Assembly: GCF_009689585.1 (NCBI RefSeq)
Contig: NZ_AP018694.1
Location: 4,083,501-4,147,500, forward strand
Length of the DNA: 64,000 bases
Reading direction: 5' to 3'
Source of the DNA: Aquipluma nitroreducens
GTDB taxonomy: Bacteria; Bacteroidota; Bacteroidia; Bacteroidales; Prolixibacteraceae
Positions 26,863-35,459 of the stretch are shown here, one piece after another. The position numbers and the translations under genes are program-made. Below the pieces are notes generated by a model. The model saw only the letters and a list, made by a program, of their open reading frames with translations, was not told the origin of the DNA and did not search any database. How positions within the stretch are numbered: the stretch's first letter is position 1; every line of letters begins with the position of its first letter.

Positions 26863-29325
26863 ATGAAAAGTCGGTTTAAATACTTAATAGCCTCAACGCT
26901 TATTATTTCCCTTGCTTTTGGATTTCAGAATACCTTAGGGCAGACGCTGAAAAAATATGAGATCAATGCAGAAGTAGCTCCGGTGAAGATTTATTCTGAT
27001 CATCTGAAAATGGGTGGTTCGAACCCCAAAGGAGAAACAATTTTAGTGAACAACTATTTTCTTTCAAAAAGCGGTAACCCATTCATCCCAATAACCGGCG
27101 AATTCCATTTTAGTCGTTATCCCAACCAATACTGGGAGGAATCGATTCAGAAAATGAAGGCTGGAGGCATAAACATCATTGCCACCTATGTTTTTTGGAA
27201 TATTCACGAGGAACATGAAGGGAAATTCAGATGGGATGGAGATCGCGATTTGAAGAAATTTATTGCATTGTGTGCCAAAAATGATATGTATGTTTTCGTT
27301 CGGGTGGGGCCGTTTTGTCATGGCGAAATTCGAAACGGCGGGCTTCCCGACTGGCTTTTGGGCAGGCCGCTGATGATTCGTTCGAACGATCCGGCTTACT
27401 TGTCGTATGTGGAAAAATTGTACGACGAAATTGGTACGCAATTGAAAGGCACGTATTTCAAAGACGGAGGATCAGTAATTGGCATTCAATTGGAGAACGA
27501 GTACCAGCATTCGGCTGCTCCCTGGGGATTGACCTACGCCGGACAGCCACATGATTGGACTGCTGCGGAAAGCGATTTATCGTTAACCCAAGCTGGCGTT
27601 GGTGTTTCTGAAACGAAAAATCCGTATGCCGATTTGGGTAACGACCACATGAAAATATTGAAATCGCTGGCCCTAAAAGCCGGTATGGATGTGCCCCTAT
27701 ATACGGCTACCGGTTGGGGAAACGCAGCCATAGTAACCAACGAAAGTATTCCGGTTACGGCAGCGTATGCTTATCCGTTCTGGACGGCTCACAAAGATAT
27801 TTCGCCATTTTTTCTTTACAAGGACATGCATTGCGATCCGGATTATGCGCCGGTGCGATATCAACCCGAGGATTATCCGGCATTTCCAGCCGAATTGGGA
27901 ACGGGCATCATGACGGTTTATTCGCGGCGACCCATTGTGGAGCAAAAAAGTTTTGATGCGATGATGAACCGATGTCTGGGAAGTGGCGCAAACGGATTGG
28001 GTTACTACATGTATCACAGTGGTTCCACACCACGGGGCGATCGGTATTATTTTAGTGATGAGGCCTACGGTTTGCCGAAGATTTCGTATGATTTTCAGGC
28101 ACCGATTGGCGAGTTTGGCCAGGTTCGGGAAGGTTTTCAACGCCTGAAACTCATCAACCGATTTGCCCAGGAATTTGGCGATTTGCTGGCTCCAATGACA
28201 ACTGTCCTTCCTGAAAATGCACCAATCCTGAAACCGGAAAATGTAACCGATCTGCGCTATGCCGTCAGGATAAAGGACAATTCAGGCTTTCTTTTCGTGA
28301 ATAATTTTCAGGATGATCTTAAAACAACCGACAAGCCGGATATTCAGATTGCGATTAAAACCGGCGGGGATGTTGTAACTATTCCTGAGGCAAGCGGATT
28401 TACAATGAAGGAAGGCGAAAATGTGATTTTCCCGTTTCATCTGGCAATTAATGGCGCTGATTTGATTTATGCTACGGCGCAGTTATATACAAAAAGCGAT
28501 GATGGTAAAATGCCTTATTATGTGTTTGTTTCGCAGGATGGGAGCAATGCCGAGTTCTCGTTCGCCAAAAGCAACGGACTTTCAATTAAGAAGTCACCGG
28601 GAATTAGTCTCGACCAAAATGAAAAGAGAATACTGGTAAAATGTTCCAAAGGAACTTCAGAATTTACCGCCAACGTAAAAGGTCGTCAAACAAAAATACT
28701 GGTTATTGAAAAATCACTGGCGCTGCAATCCTATTTAGTCACCATTAAAGGTCAAAAATCCCTGATGTTTTCGGATGCCGTTATTTTGCAGGAGAATGAT
28801 ATGATTTCGGCGCTGAGTGCGGGCAGGAACGCGTTTACTATTCATGTTTATCCCAAATTTTTAGGCAAGTTAAATGCCGAAAATGCAGCGGTTTTGGCCT
28901 CTGTCAATAATAGTTTGATGTCAGAATTCAATATTTCGGTGCCTGAATTTAAGTTGGAGCCGACCGTAAGACAAATCGGCGAGAGAAAAACTGTAGTAAC
29001 CTTGCCGCCTTCGTTGAATGGTTTAAACGATCTTTTCCTGAACATTGATTATACTGGCGATACCGGCATGGGTTTTCTGGACGGCGAATTGGTTACCGAC
29101 GAATTCTGGAAAGGTACGCTTTGGCAAATTGGGCTGAAGAAATTTTATCCCAATGCCGCATCCAAAGAAATGGTATTTTATTTTCGGCCAGTAAACGAAG
29201 GTGCATCATATCTCGATGATATTTCTCCTAAAGACAGGCCTGATTTCAGCAAATTAAAACAAGTATTGAATATCAGAAAAATATCGTTTACCCCGGAGTA
29301 CAAAGTAAATCTCCAATTTGAATAA
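26863..29325 (+). CDS. Glycoside hydrolase family 35 beta-galactosidase
   Basis: An 820-residue secreted enzyme with a signal peptide (about 1-27, ending TLGQ). The GH35 barrel (about 50-440) has PITGEFHFSRYPNQYW, ATYVFWNIHEEHEGKF, VRVGPFCHGEIRNGGLPDWL, the acid/base Glu213 in QLENEY and the likely nucleophile Glu344 in PAELGTG. Beta-rich C-terminal domains follow. GH35 enzymes release terminal beta-galactose. It ends the cluster of MFS, GH2 and DUF5107 genes, which together would trim a galactoside outside the inner membrane and import the sugar. Confidence 0.93.
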   Translation: MKSRFKYLIASTLIISLAFGFQNTLGQTLKKYEINAEVAPVKIYSDHLKMGGSNPKGETILVNNYFLSKSGNPFIPITGEFHFSRYPNQYWEESIQKMKAGGINIIATYVFWNIHEEHEGKFRWDGDRDLKKFIALCAKNDMYVFVRVGPFCHGEIRNGGLPDWLLGRPLMIRSNDPAYLSYVEKLYDEIGTQLKGTYFKDGGSVIGIQLENEYQHSAAPWGLTYAGQPHDWTAAESDLSLTQAGVGVSETKNPYADLGNDHMKILKSLALKAGMDVPLYTATGWGNAAIVTNESIPVTAAYAYPFWTAHKDISPFFLYKDMHCDPDYAPVRYQPEDYPAFPAELGTGIMTVYSRRPIVEQKSFDAMMNRCLGSGANGLGYYMYHSGSTPRGDRYYFSDEAYGLPKISYDFQAPIGEFGQVREGFQRLKLINRFAQEFGDLLAPMTTVLPENAPILKPENVTDLRYAVRIKDNSGFLFVNNFQDDLKTTDKPDIQIAIKTGGDVVTIPEASGFTMKEGENVIFPFHLAINGADLIYATAQLYTKSDDGKMPYYVFVSQDGSNAEFSFAKSNGLSIKKSPGISLDQNEKRILVKCSKGTSEFTANVKGRQTKILVIEKSLALQSYLVTIKGQKSLMFSDAVILQENDMISALSAGRNAFTIHVYPKFLGKLNAENAAVLASVNNSLMSEFNISVPEFKLEPTVRQIGERKTVVTLPPSLNGLNDLFLNIDYTGDTGMGFLDGELVTDEFWKGTLWQIGLKKFYPNAASKEMVFYFRPVNEGASYLDDISPKDRPDFSKLKQVLNIRKISFTPEYKVNLQFE

Positions 29326-29387
29326 TCGGTTGTGTAATTGCTTTTGGAGAGTTGTTCTAGTCGAAAATAGAAGTAGATAAAAATTTG

Positions 29388-29422
29388 ACAGCTACAAATC
29401 TAATTCCTAGATTTGTAGCTGT
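29388..29422 (+). terminator. Hairpin downstream of the GH35 cluster
   Basis: A perfect 15-bp stem (ACAGCTACAAATCTA and its complement) with a 5-base loop, 62 bases after the GH35 stop. There is no strong T-run, so it may act as an RNA-end stabiliser or a weak terminator. The gene on the other side (BlaR1) converges on it. The rest of 29326-29552 shows nothing coding. Confidence 0.7.
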
Positions 29423-29552
29423 TGCAGCAATGCAACTCTTTTTGACAATGATTAAAGCTGCCGGCATGGAGACGCACCATGACCGGCTGCTTTTTCACTA
29501 ATTACCACAAACAAATAGCGCTTATTTTATTTCTTCTCAACTATTGACGCAT

Positions 29553-30998
29553 TTAGTTTTTACTATTTATTTCCTTGTATAGAACATTAACAGCTATTCC
29601 TCCCTTTTTTGCTGGATTCCAATCTGGGATTCTAGTTAGGATTTTTTCCATTGCTGCATTTATTTCAGGATACTCAGAGGCTTTGATAATATGGCCATCT
29701 TTGATTTTTCCGTTTTTATCTATAATGAAACTATAGGTGATTTTGTATTTTTTACCTTCATCAATATTTTTCAATTGATTATTCATCCACTCTTCCCATT
29801 TACCCTGAGTAAACTTGGCCATTTCAGTTACATCCCCCGCTGGATAAATGATTTCATCAGAAATTGATGAAGATTGATTTATAAAATAAATGTTAGCCTT
29901 TTCCAAAGTTTCTCTAACTTCATCAATACGGACATAAGGAATTGGGCTATCCACGAGAAGAAGGATTTCTTCATTGGTCTTTTGCCATGCTTTTGCCCTT
30001 TTTACAATTTCCTCTAGCGAACACAATTTATTGTCGATGTAGTTGCCATCTTTTTTGATCTCAATTGATAAATTTGTCTGCTCGTTCTGATTTTGTTTGA
30101 TTCCTGAATCTGCCATAATTTTTATCGGCACGTTTTCTTTTTCAGATACATTCCCACCTGTTTTGCTGAAAGCCATCAACAACAGGGCAAGCAGGGGAAG
30201 AAAGGTCGCCACCTTCCAGCTCCATGCTTTACTGGTTTTTGATTTGTTCATCATGATAATTCTGTTTTTAATTTGACAATGATTAAAACTGTTAGCTAGT
30301 GCGAACCGCTGTGGCCCAACACTTTTTTGAATAATTAGGATTTGATATTGAGTTGCATCGATGCCTTTGTTGAGGGTGCATTCATCGGCCTGAAATTCGT
30401 GAATCTCTTTCATGTCGCGGATCAGCCAGTAAATTACTGGATTAAACCAGTGAAGCATTTTTGTCGTTTCGAGTAATGCCAGATCGAAAAAATGGTTTAG
30501 CTTGATATGTGCCTGCTCGTGAGCAAGAATGGCTTGTCGGTGGGCATCATAATCGCTTTGCGAGATAATCACAAAGCGGCCAAATGAGAATGGCGGAATC
30601 TCATGATCAATAATCAGCAGGCGGAAACCATCCATTTGCCTGAACTGCGCTTTTCGGAAAAGTATCAAAATAGAAACTATGCCGTGAATCAAGATCAGAA
30701 GCAAAATTAGTATTCCTGCCAGATAAATAGTTTGAATTAGTTTTATCCATGGAAATTCTTCTCTGATTACAGTCTTTGTTTGTTCTGTTGGAACAGTAAT
30801 CGTTTGAGTTGATTCTCCCAATGGATATTGAGGAGCCAGCATAATCTCCTGATTTTGTAGCCTTGGTATCCATTCGTTTTGCAGGGCTGGCTGAATGATC
30901 TGTGGCAGGTATAGTAGTGGAATAATTGCTGAGCAAACCACCGCTGATAAAAGCAAGGCTCTGTTCAGCTTAAAAAAAGTCTCTTTTCGCATCAGCAT
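29553..30998 (-). CDS. BlaR1-type M56 metallopeptidase with TonB C-terminal domain
   Basis: A 481-residue membrane protein. Hydrophobic spans occur near 10-33, 88-115 and 255-275. The M56 zinc motif is HEQAH at 160-164 (His160, Glu161, His164), with the downstream EIHEFQADECT segment. The periplasmic part ends in a TonB-type C-terminal domain (about 395-478, KITYSFIIDKNGKIKDGHIIKAS, then IPDWNPAKKGG). In BlaR1 systems the protease cleaves the BlaI repressor on signal. No penicillin-binding sensor or beta-lactamase is seen, so the signal is probably an envelope one. Follows blaI by 61 bases. Confidence 0.9.
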   Translation of the reverse strand: MLMRKETFFKLNRALLLSAVVCSAIIPLLYLPQIIQPALQNEWIPRLQNQEIMLAPQYPLGESTQTITVPTEQTKTVIREEFPWIKLIQTIYLAGILILLLILIHGIVSILILFRKAQFRQMDGFRLLIIDHEIPPFSFGRFVIISQSDYDAHRQAILAHEQAHIKLNHFFDLALLETTKMLHWFNPVIYWLIRDMKEIHEFQADECTLNKGIDATQYQILIIQKSVGPQRFALANSFNHCQIKNRIIMMNKSKTSKAWSWKVATFLPLLALLLMAFSKTGGNVSEKENVPIKIMADSGIKQNQNEQTNLSIEIKKDGNYIDNKLCSLEEIVKRAKAWQKTNEEILLLVDSPIPYVRIDEVRETLEKANIYFINQSSSISDEIIYPAGDVTEMAKFTQGKWEEWMNNQLKNIDEGKKYKITYSFIIDKNGKIKDGHIIKASEYPEINAAMEKILTRIPDWNPAKKGGIAVNVLYKEINSKN

Positions 30999-31059
30999 TC
31001 TGAAAACCAGATAGAGTAAACTGATGCTGATCGTCGATTTTAAAATTTAGATGAGAAAA

Positions 31060-31434
31060 TCATTCATTTTCAGTGTTTTTACGTGATTCAACCTGACGAA
31101 TTAGTTCCTGAATTTCTTCGGTTGTGATTTTCTGTTCTTCGACAAACATCGAAACCACCGAAGCATACGATGTATTGAAATATTTGCTGACCATGTTTTT
31201 GATCGTATTCCGGCTAAATTCTTCGCGCGAAATAATCGCAAAATATCGGTAGGTATTTCCAAACTGCTCGTGCCCAACAAAACCCTTTTCCTCAAGCCCG
31301 CGAACAATGGTCGAAATGGTGTTGTAGTGAGGTTTTGGTTCTTCAAGTTCATCAATAATTTCTTTTACAAACAAGGCTCCTTTCTCCCAGAAAAGTTCCA
31401 TAATTTCTTCTTCGCGATTGGTAAGGTGTTTCAT
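31060..31434 (-). CDS. BlaI/MecI/CopY-family repressor
   Basis: A 124-residue winged-helix repressor. It starts KHLTNREEEIMELFWEKGALFVKEII and has the recognition-helix region YNTISTIVRGLEEKGFVGHEQFGNTYRYFAIISREEF, normal for the family. The C-terminal dimerisation helices contain the peptide where partner proteases cut. It should repress its own operon with the BlaR1-like gene by binding dyads upstream (31498-31536). Confidence 0.95.
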   Translation of the reverse strand: MKHLTNREEEIMELFWEKGALFVKEIIDELEEPKPHYNTISTIVRGLEEKGFVGHEQFGNTYRYFAIISREEFSRNTIKNMVSKYFNTSYASVVSMFVEEQKITTEEIQELIRQVESRKNTENE

Positions 31435-31497
31435 TTTACGATTAATTAATTGATAAACAACAAATCAAATTGTTAGTACTTTGAGAAGTATAAATGT

Positions 31498-31536
31498 AAC
31501 TATAAATTTTAGTTTTAAAACTATATTTTATAGTTT
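31498..31536. promoter_or_regulatory. Probable BlaI operators
   Basis: Overlapping dyads lie 64-102 bases upstream of the blaI start: AACTA-N7-TAGTT at 31498-31514, the perfect palindrome AGTTTTAAAACT at 31511-31522, and AAACTATA-TTT-TATAGTTT at 31518-31536. The ACTA/TAGT half-site recurs in all. BlaI-type repressors bind such ACTA-type dyads in tandem, so autoregulation is likely. Confidence 0.65.
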
Positions 31537-31581
31537 GTTTGTAAAAAGTAGTTTTTAAACATATGAGATTCTCCTATTGAC

Positions 31582-31611
31582 TTGATTTTCGGCTTATTTT
31601 CCGCACCTTTG
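31582..31611 (+). promoter_or_regulatory. rnpB promoter
   Basis: TTG at 31582-31584, a 19-base spacer, then CACCTTTG at 31604-31611, one mismatch from TAnnTTTG. The position is right for transcription starting at the first bases of RNase P RNA. Confidence 0.65.
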
Positions 31612-31615
31612 CAAC

Positions 31616-32005
31616 GCAGACCGCTCTATCGCTGTTCCGTTTATTCGGGAGAGAGGAAAGTCCGGGCAACGCAGGGCACCATGCTTCTTAACAGGAAGGC
31701 GGGCGAAAGCTTGCAGTAAGGTAACAGAAAACGACCACCCCCGAGTTCTCGGGGGAACGGGTGAAAAGGCGGGGTAAAAGCCCACCGGTGGTTGTGGCAA
31801 CACAATCAGCCGTACTTCTGATGGGTTGCAAAGCCAAATATATCACGATTTTCCCCCGAGTCCTCGGGGGGATACAGAACGGCCCGTTTTGGTTCTTCGG
31901 AAGTCGTGAGGGGTAGGCTGCTCGATCGGGTTAGTGATAACCCGGGTAGATAAATGATAGAGACTCGTCGCAAGACGATTACAGAACCCGGCTTACAGGT
32001 CTGCG
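31616..32005 (+). ncRNA. rnpB: RNase P RNA, bacterial class A
   Basis: A 390-base RNA closed by helix P1 (CGCAGACC at the start, GGTCTGCG at the end). Conserved core words are present: GAGAGGAAAGTCCGGGC, the CAGTAAGG..AACAGAAA region, GGTGAAAAGGCGGGGTAAAAGCCCACC, GCCAAATA, GGGTAGGCTGCT, GATAGAGACTCG and TACAGAACCCGGCTTA. It is the catalytic subunit that trims tRNA 5' ends. Two near-identical hairpins, CCCCCGAGTTCTCGGGGG at 31738-31755 and the same with one base changed at 31853-31870, form the tips of P12 and of a helix in the P15-P17 area. Confidence 0.97.
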
Positions 32006-32014
32006 TATTTTAAA

Positions 32015-32050
32015 AATGAGGCGATTGGTAACAGTCGCCTCATTCTTTTT
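32015..32050 (+). terminator. rnpB intrinsic terminator
   Basis: A 10-bp stem AATGAGGCGA / TCGCCTCATT with a 10-base loop followed by CTTTTTAT. It begins 10 bases after the end of RNase P RNA. It also lies just after the stop of the convergent HxlR gene. Confidence 0.85.
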
Positions 32051-32070
32051 ATCCTGATTGATATTGAATT

Positions 32071-32451
32071 TCAATTTCGTGAAATATTTCCAAATAATTC
32101 TCTCGATTCCTTTATTTCACCCATGTTTTCGTTTGCCCAACCAACCAATCCATGCAAGTGTGGAAGTAACGATTTACCTCTTTCGGTTAATTGATATTCA
32201 ACTTTGGGTGGAATTTGCGGATAAACCGTCCGTTTCACCAAACCGTCGGCTTCGAGCGTTTTTAATGTCACGGCCAGCATCTTCTGCGAAATCGTTTGAA
32301 TCGATCCCCAAATTTCGTTGAATCGCAGCACATTTCCTTCCTCCAGAACCATCAAAACCAGCACCGACCATTTGTCGCCAATCCGGTCGATCACATTTCG
32401 CACCGGGCAATGAGCGGCTTCACCATATTTTTTCAAAAAATCTTTCTCCAT
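32071..32451 (-). CDS. HxlR-family winged-helix regulator
   Basis: A 126-residue MarR-like HxlR regulator. It has CPVRNVIDRIGDKWSVLVLMVLEEG, the recognition region FNEIWGSIQTISQKMLAVTLKTLEADGLVKRTVYPQIPPKVEYQLTERGKSL and the conserved Cys at 15. This single N-terminal Cys is typical of thiol-reactive quinone/aldehyde sensors in the family. It is divergent from a QorB-like gene, the same pairing as YtfH/QorB in E. coli, and probably regulates it. Confidence 0.93.
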   Translation of the reverse strand: MEKDFLKKYGEAAHCPVRNVIDRIGDKWSVLVLMVLEEGNVLRFNEIWGSIQTISQKMLAVTLKTLEADGLVKRTVYPQIPPKVEYQLTERGKSLLPHLHGLVGWANENMGEIKESRELFGNISRN

Positions 32452-32469
32452 AACCTTTTGATTAAACCA

Positions 32470-32487
32470 TTACTAACCTTAAAGTAA
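32470..32487. promoter_or_regulatory. Possible HxlR operator
   Basis: TTACT-N8-AGTAA dyad placed between the divergent HxlR and QorB-like genes, 19 bases above the HxlR start and close to the -33 box of the other promoter. Position fits a shared operator. The match is only five bases per arm. Confidence 0.4.
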
Positions 32488-32510
32488 GTATTGAACTATT
32501 TCGTAAGTTC

Positions 32511-32541
32511 TTGTTTATGTGTTGTATGTCTTTTATCTTTG
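32511..32541 (+). promoter_or_regulatory. Promoter of the QorB-like gene
   Basis: TTG at 32511-32513, a 20-base spacer and TATCTTTG at 32534-32541, a full match to the Bacteroidota housekeeping consensus TTG-N19/20-TAnnTTTG. It leaves a leader of about 60 bases before ATG 32610. Confidence 0.8.
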
Positions 32542-32609
32542 ACTTACCAAAAGTAATTAAAAAACAAAAGTATATTAAATATTGAATGTAAATTTATAAT
32601 TTCAGAAAA

Positions 32610-33464
32610 ATGAAAACAGGAGTAACAGGAGCTACCGGTCAACTAGGTCGATTGGTCGTTGAAAAATTAAAAGAAAAAGGATTGTCATCAAGCGTTGTGG
32701 CTTTGGTGCGTAATACAGAAAAAGCTGCCGAATTGGGAGTTGAAGCCCGTGAGTTTGATTACAATAATCCGGTAAAATTGATTGATGCACTTCAGGGAAT
32801 CGAGAAATTAATCCTTATTTCAGGAAACGAATTGGGTAAACGTGCCGAGCAACATGCCAATGTAATTGAGGCTGCTAAAAAGGCCGGTGTTAAATGGGTG
32901 GTTTATACCAGCTTACTTCAGGCTGATACTTCAAGTTTAAGTTTGGCTCCTGAACATTATGCCACAGAAAAAGCATTGCAGGCATCGGGCTTGACTTACA
33001 CCATTTTGCGCAATGGCTGGTACACCGAAAATTATACCGGATCAGTTGGTGGAGCTATTGCAGCGGGTGCTTTTATCGGAACCGCCGGCAATGGTAAAAT
33101 CTCGTCGGCTGCCCGTACCGATTTTGCAGATGCTGCGGTAGCTGTTGTTATTGGTGCAGGACACGAAAATAAAGTTTATGAATTGGCCGGTGACGAATCG
33201 TATACCTTGGCTGATTTGGCGGCCGAGATTTCGAAACAAACCGGAAAAGTAATCCCATATAATAATCTTCCAGAAACCGAATATGCTAAGATTTTAAAAA
33301 GTTTTGGTATTTCTGAAGGGTTTGCTGATGCTATTGCCAGTTGGGATGTATCTGCGTCAAAAGGTGATTTGTTTAATGAATCGCACCAGTTGTCGAAATT
33401 GATTGGCCACCCGACAACCCCTATGGCTGAAACAGTGAAAGCTGCGCTGTCCGCCTCAAAATAA
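32610..33464 (+). CDS. NmrA/QorB-like NAD(P)-binding oxidoreductase
   Basis: A 284-residue atypical short-chain dehydrogenase. The nucleotide-binding loop is TGATGQLG at about 6-13 and the arginine for the phosphate is likely in VRNTEKA. The segments LILISGNELGKRAEQHANVIEAAKKAGVKWVVYTSLLQAD and LRNGWYTENY match NAD(P)H:quinone oxidoreductase 2 (QorB) and NmrA-like sensors. It likely reduces quinones or senses NADPH state in the cytosol. The divergent HxlR gene and a strong promoter suggest induction by electrophiles. Confidence 0.9.
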   Translation: MKTGVTGATGQLGRLVVEKLKEKGLSSSVVALVRNTEKAAELGVEAREFDYNNPVKLIDALQGIEKLILISGNELGKRAEQHANVIEAAKKAGVKWVVYTSLLQADTSSLSLAPEHYATEKALQASGLTYTILRNGWYTENYTGSVGGAIAAGAFIGTAGNGKISSAARTDFADAAVAVVIGAGHENKVYELAGDESYTLADLAAEISKQTGKVIPYNNLPETEYAKILKSFGISEGFADAIASWDVSASKGDLFNESHQLSKLIGHPTTPMAETVKAALSASK

Positions 33465-33481
33465 AACTTTATAAGATTAGT

Positions 33482-33508
33482 CAGGGCTTCACTTTGAGTG
33501 AAACCCTG
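33482..33508. repeat. 27-bp CTTCACTTTG palindromic repeat, copy 1
   Basis: CAGGGCTTCACT, a TTG loop, then AGTGAAACCCTG; one G-T pair breaks perfection. It is followed by ACTGACTTTTTA and lies between convergent stops (33464 and 33521), so it can end both transcripts. A close relative is at 36148-36174 in inverted orientation. Confidence 0.8.
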
Positions 33509-33520
33509 ACTGACTTTTTA

Positions 33521-34288
33521 CTATAAGTCTAGCCATTCCTTAAAGGCAGCAACTTTGTCGCGGCTCACGATGATGCTTTCTTCATCGGTCTTTTTTAATT
33601 TGATTTTAAGGCGGCTGTTCGAGTAAAACACAATGTCGGCAATCGACAGATTACTAAGTATATATTTCCGGTTGATGCGGAAAAACCGGTGCTCATCAAC
33701 CATTTCTGCGATACGGTCGAGCGAATAATCGACAAGGTAGGTTTTGAAATCGGCGGTACACAGGTAGGTTGCCTTTTCGAGGCTGTAAAAGAATAGGATT
33801 TCTTCCACTGGGATCGATTTCAGGTGCTCGCCAACTTTTATCACAAACCTGGTTTTGTATTGTTTTCTGAGCATTTCCTTTACTTTGTTTAGCAATTCGA
33901 TGGTCACAGGCTGCACGTCTTCCACCTTTTTGATCTGATTCCCGAATTTCTGAAAGGCAGCTTCCAGTTCGCTGTACGCAATAGGTTTCAGGAGATAATC
34001 GACACTGTTTACCTTGAACGCTTTTACGGCGTACTCTTCGTAGGCGGTGGTGAAAATCACAGGGCAAGGAACTTTTACCCGTTCAAAAATTTCGAAACTC
34101 AACCCATCGGCCAGTTGGATGTCCATGAATGCCAAATCCGGAGCCGAATGTTGTTCAAACCATTCTGTGGCGCCACTTACTGAATCAATCACGGCTAGCA
34201 CCGAAATCTGCAGGTCAAACTTCAGGATTAACTGTTGTAACCATTCTGCTGCTGGCTTTTCGTCTTCAATGATAAGTATTTTGTACAT
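33521..34288 (-). CDS. LytTR-type response regulator
   Basis: A 255-residue regulator. The receiver domain (1-120) has acidic residues at EDE (8-10), phospho-acceptor Asp56 in LAFMDIQL and Lys in LLKPI. The LytTR DNA-binding domain (about 150-250) has KTRFVIKVGEHLKSIPVEEILFFYSLEKATYLCT and the HRFFRINRKYILSNLSI motif. Partner of the histidine kinase four bases upstream. Such AlgR/LytR pairs often control envelope or transport genes. The target here is unknown. Confidence 0.95.
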   Translation of the reverse strand: MYKILIIEDEKPAAEWLQQLILKFDLQISVLAVIDSVSGATEWFEQHSAPDLAFMDIQLADGLSFEIFERVKVPCPVIFTTAYEEYAVKAFKVNSVDYLLKPIAYSELEAAFQKFGNQIKKVEDVQPVTIELLNKVKEMLRKQYKTRFVIKVGEHLKSIPVEEILFFYSLEKATYLCTADFKTYLVDYSLDRIAEMVDEHRFFRINRKYILSNLSIADIVFYSNSRLKIKLKKTDEESIIVSRDKVAAFKEWLDL

Positions 34289-34292
34289 GGCG

Positions 34293-35330
34293 TCAATCGG
34301 TTAAAAGAGGAATGCTTACCCTGAATGTTTCGGAATTGAAGTTGATGGATACCTTTTGGTCGGAGAAAAAACTGTACTGTGCACCTATGTTTTGAAGACC
34401 AGTGCCGGTGCCTTCTGATCCCGATTTTTTTTGAAGCTGATTTTCAACCACCAGATGCTCTCCGTTGCAGTAAATCCTTATGGTTAAAGGTTTTTTATCT
34501 GAAATCTCGTTGTGCCTGATGGCATTTTCGACCAGCAACTGAATCGAAAGGGGAATTACTTTGAAGTTTTGTGGATTAACATCCATTTGTACTTTGAGAT
34601 TTGTTCCAAACCTGATTTGATGCAGATATATGTAGGATTCTACGAATTTCAGTTCCGTTTCGAGCGCCACCAATTCGTGATTTTTCTGGTCGAGTACATA
34701 CCTGTAAACCTCCGAAAGTTTTTTCACAAAATCGATTGCTTTTTCAGGATTTGAGCTGATAAGCGAGGTTAGTGAATTTAAATTGTTGAATAAAAAATGC
34801 GGACTTACTTGGCTTTTCAGGGTTTCGTACTGCAGTGCCAATTGTTCGCGCTTCAGTTTTTCTTGCTGAACAGCAGACTCTTTCCAGTTTTTAAAGAAAA
34901 GAACCGTATTCGAAAGCAACGATCCTACAAAAACAAACAGGAAGGCAACCTTCGCCATAAATGAGGCCTGATCAAAAAAGAAATTAGATGTAATTTTCTG
35001 ATGAGAAAAATAGCCTGTCGCGAATATGGTGATGACAATGATGCAGAATGAATACCCGATCGTAATTAAGAACTGTGCGATCAATCGTTTCAGTGGATTG
35101 TACAGCCATGGAAGTCTTCGGTCGAGCGCAGTAATCATGACCTTCAGCCCAATCATAAAGGCACCTCCGACCAATACGGAGTTGAGCGAAGCCAAAAGGA
35201 ACATTTCAAAGGTGAATTCGTTTCCTTTTAGGATGATTAACATGATCGTATTGCCGATGACAATCAAAAGCAGAATCCATGCTGGGATTTGCCAGAATAA
35301 TTTGTTAATGCTGTTTTGCTTGTTAGTCAT
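34293..35330 (-). CDS. LytS-like sensor histidine kinase
   Basis: A 345-residue membrane kinase. Four transmembrane helices lie at about 13-34, 42-66, 82-107 and 123-146. The phospho-acceptor His178 is in SQVSPHFLFNNLNSL, the mark of the His_kinase (HPK7/8 type) family. The ATP-binding part has LLVENAIRHNEIS and GTGLQNI. No periplasmic sensor domain is evident, so the signal is probably sensed in the membrane. It is followed directly by the response regulator gene. Confidence 0.95.
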   Translation of the reverse strand: MTNKQNSINKLFWQIPAWILLLIVIGNTIMLIILKGNEFTFEMFLLASLNSVLVGGAFMIGLKVMITALDRRLPWLYNPLKRLIAQFLITIGYSFCIIVITIFATGYFSHQKITSNFFFDQASFMAKVAFLFVFVGSLLSNTVLFFKNWKESAVQQEKLKREQLALQYETLKSQVSPHFLFNNLNSLTSLISSNPEKAIDFVKKLSEVYRYVLDQKNHELVALETELKFVESYIYLHQIRFGTNLKVQMDVNPQNFKVIPLSIQLLVENAIRHNEISDKKPLTIRIYCNGEHLVVENQLQKKSGSEGTGTGLQNIGAQYSFFSDQKVSINFNSETFRVSIPLLTD

Positions 35331-35408
35331 TGGTTGGGTAAGGGTTGAAAGTTTGATCGAAAATACGGATAATTATTCTTTAAAGAGAAAGAGTTCGTTA
35401 AGGAAATG

Positions 35409-35457
35409 TTGCGGGTTACGAGTTTTCCCGCAACTTGTATCTCGCAACCCGAAACGA
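35409..35457. repeat. Heptamer-periodic inverted array, locus 4
   Basis: Seven consecutive 7-base words exactly in register. The left ones start GTTGCGG then GTTACGA. The right ones include CGCAACT and CGCAACC, the reverse complements of GTTGCG-type words. The same word set appears at 51157-51218. It lies in the 129-base gap above the histidine kinase gene. Confidence 0.8.
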
Positions 35458-35459
35458 TT

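Noticed and set aside
29553-31434. Beta-lactam resistance locus
   Set aside because: BlaR1/BlaI are present, but no beta-lactamase or PBP gene is seen.
31594-31803. 69-codon ORF antisense to rnpB
   Set aside because: It overlaps the conserved RNase P core on the other strand.
35409-35457. CRISPR-like repeat array
   Set aside because: Unit is only 7 bases with no spacers and with an inverted arm; no cas genes are near.
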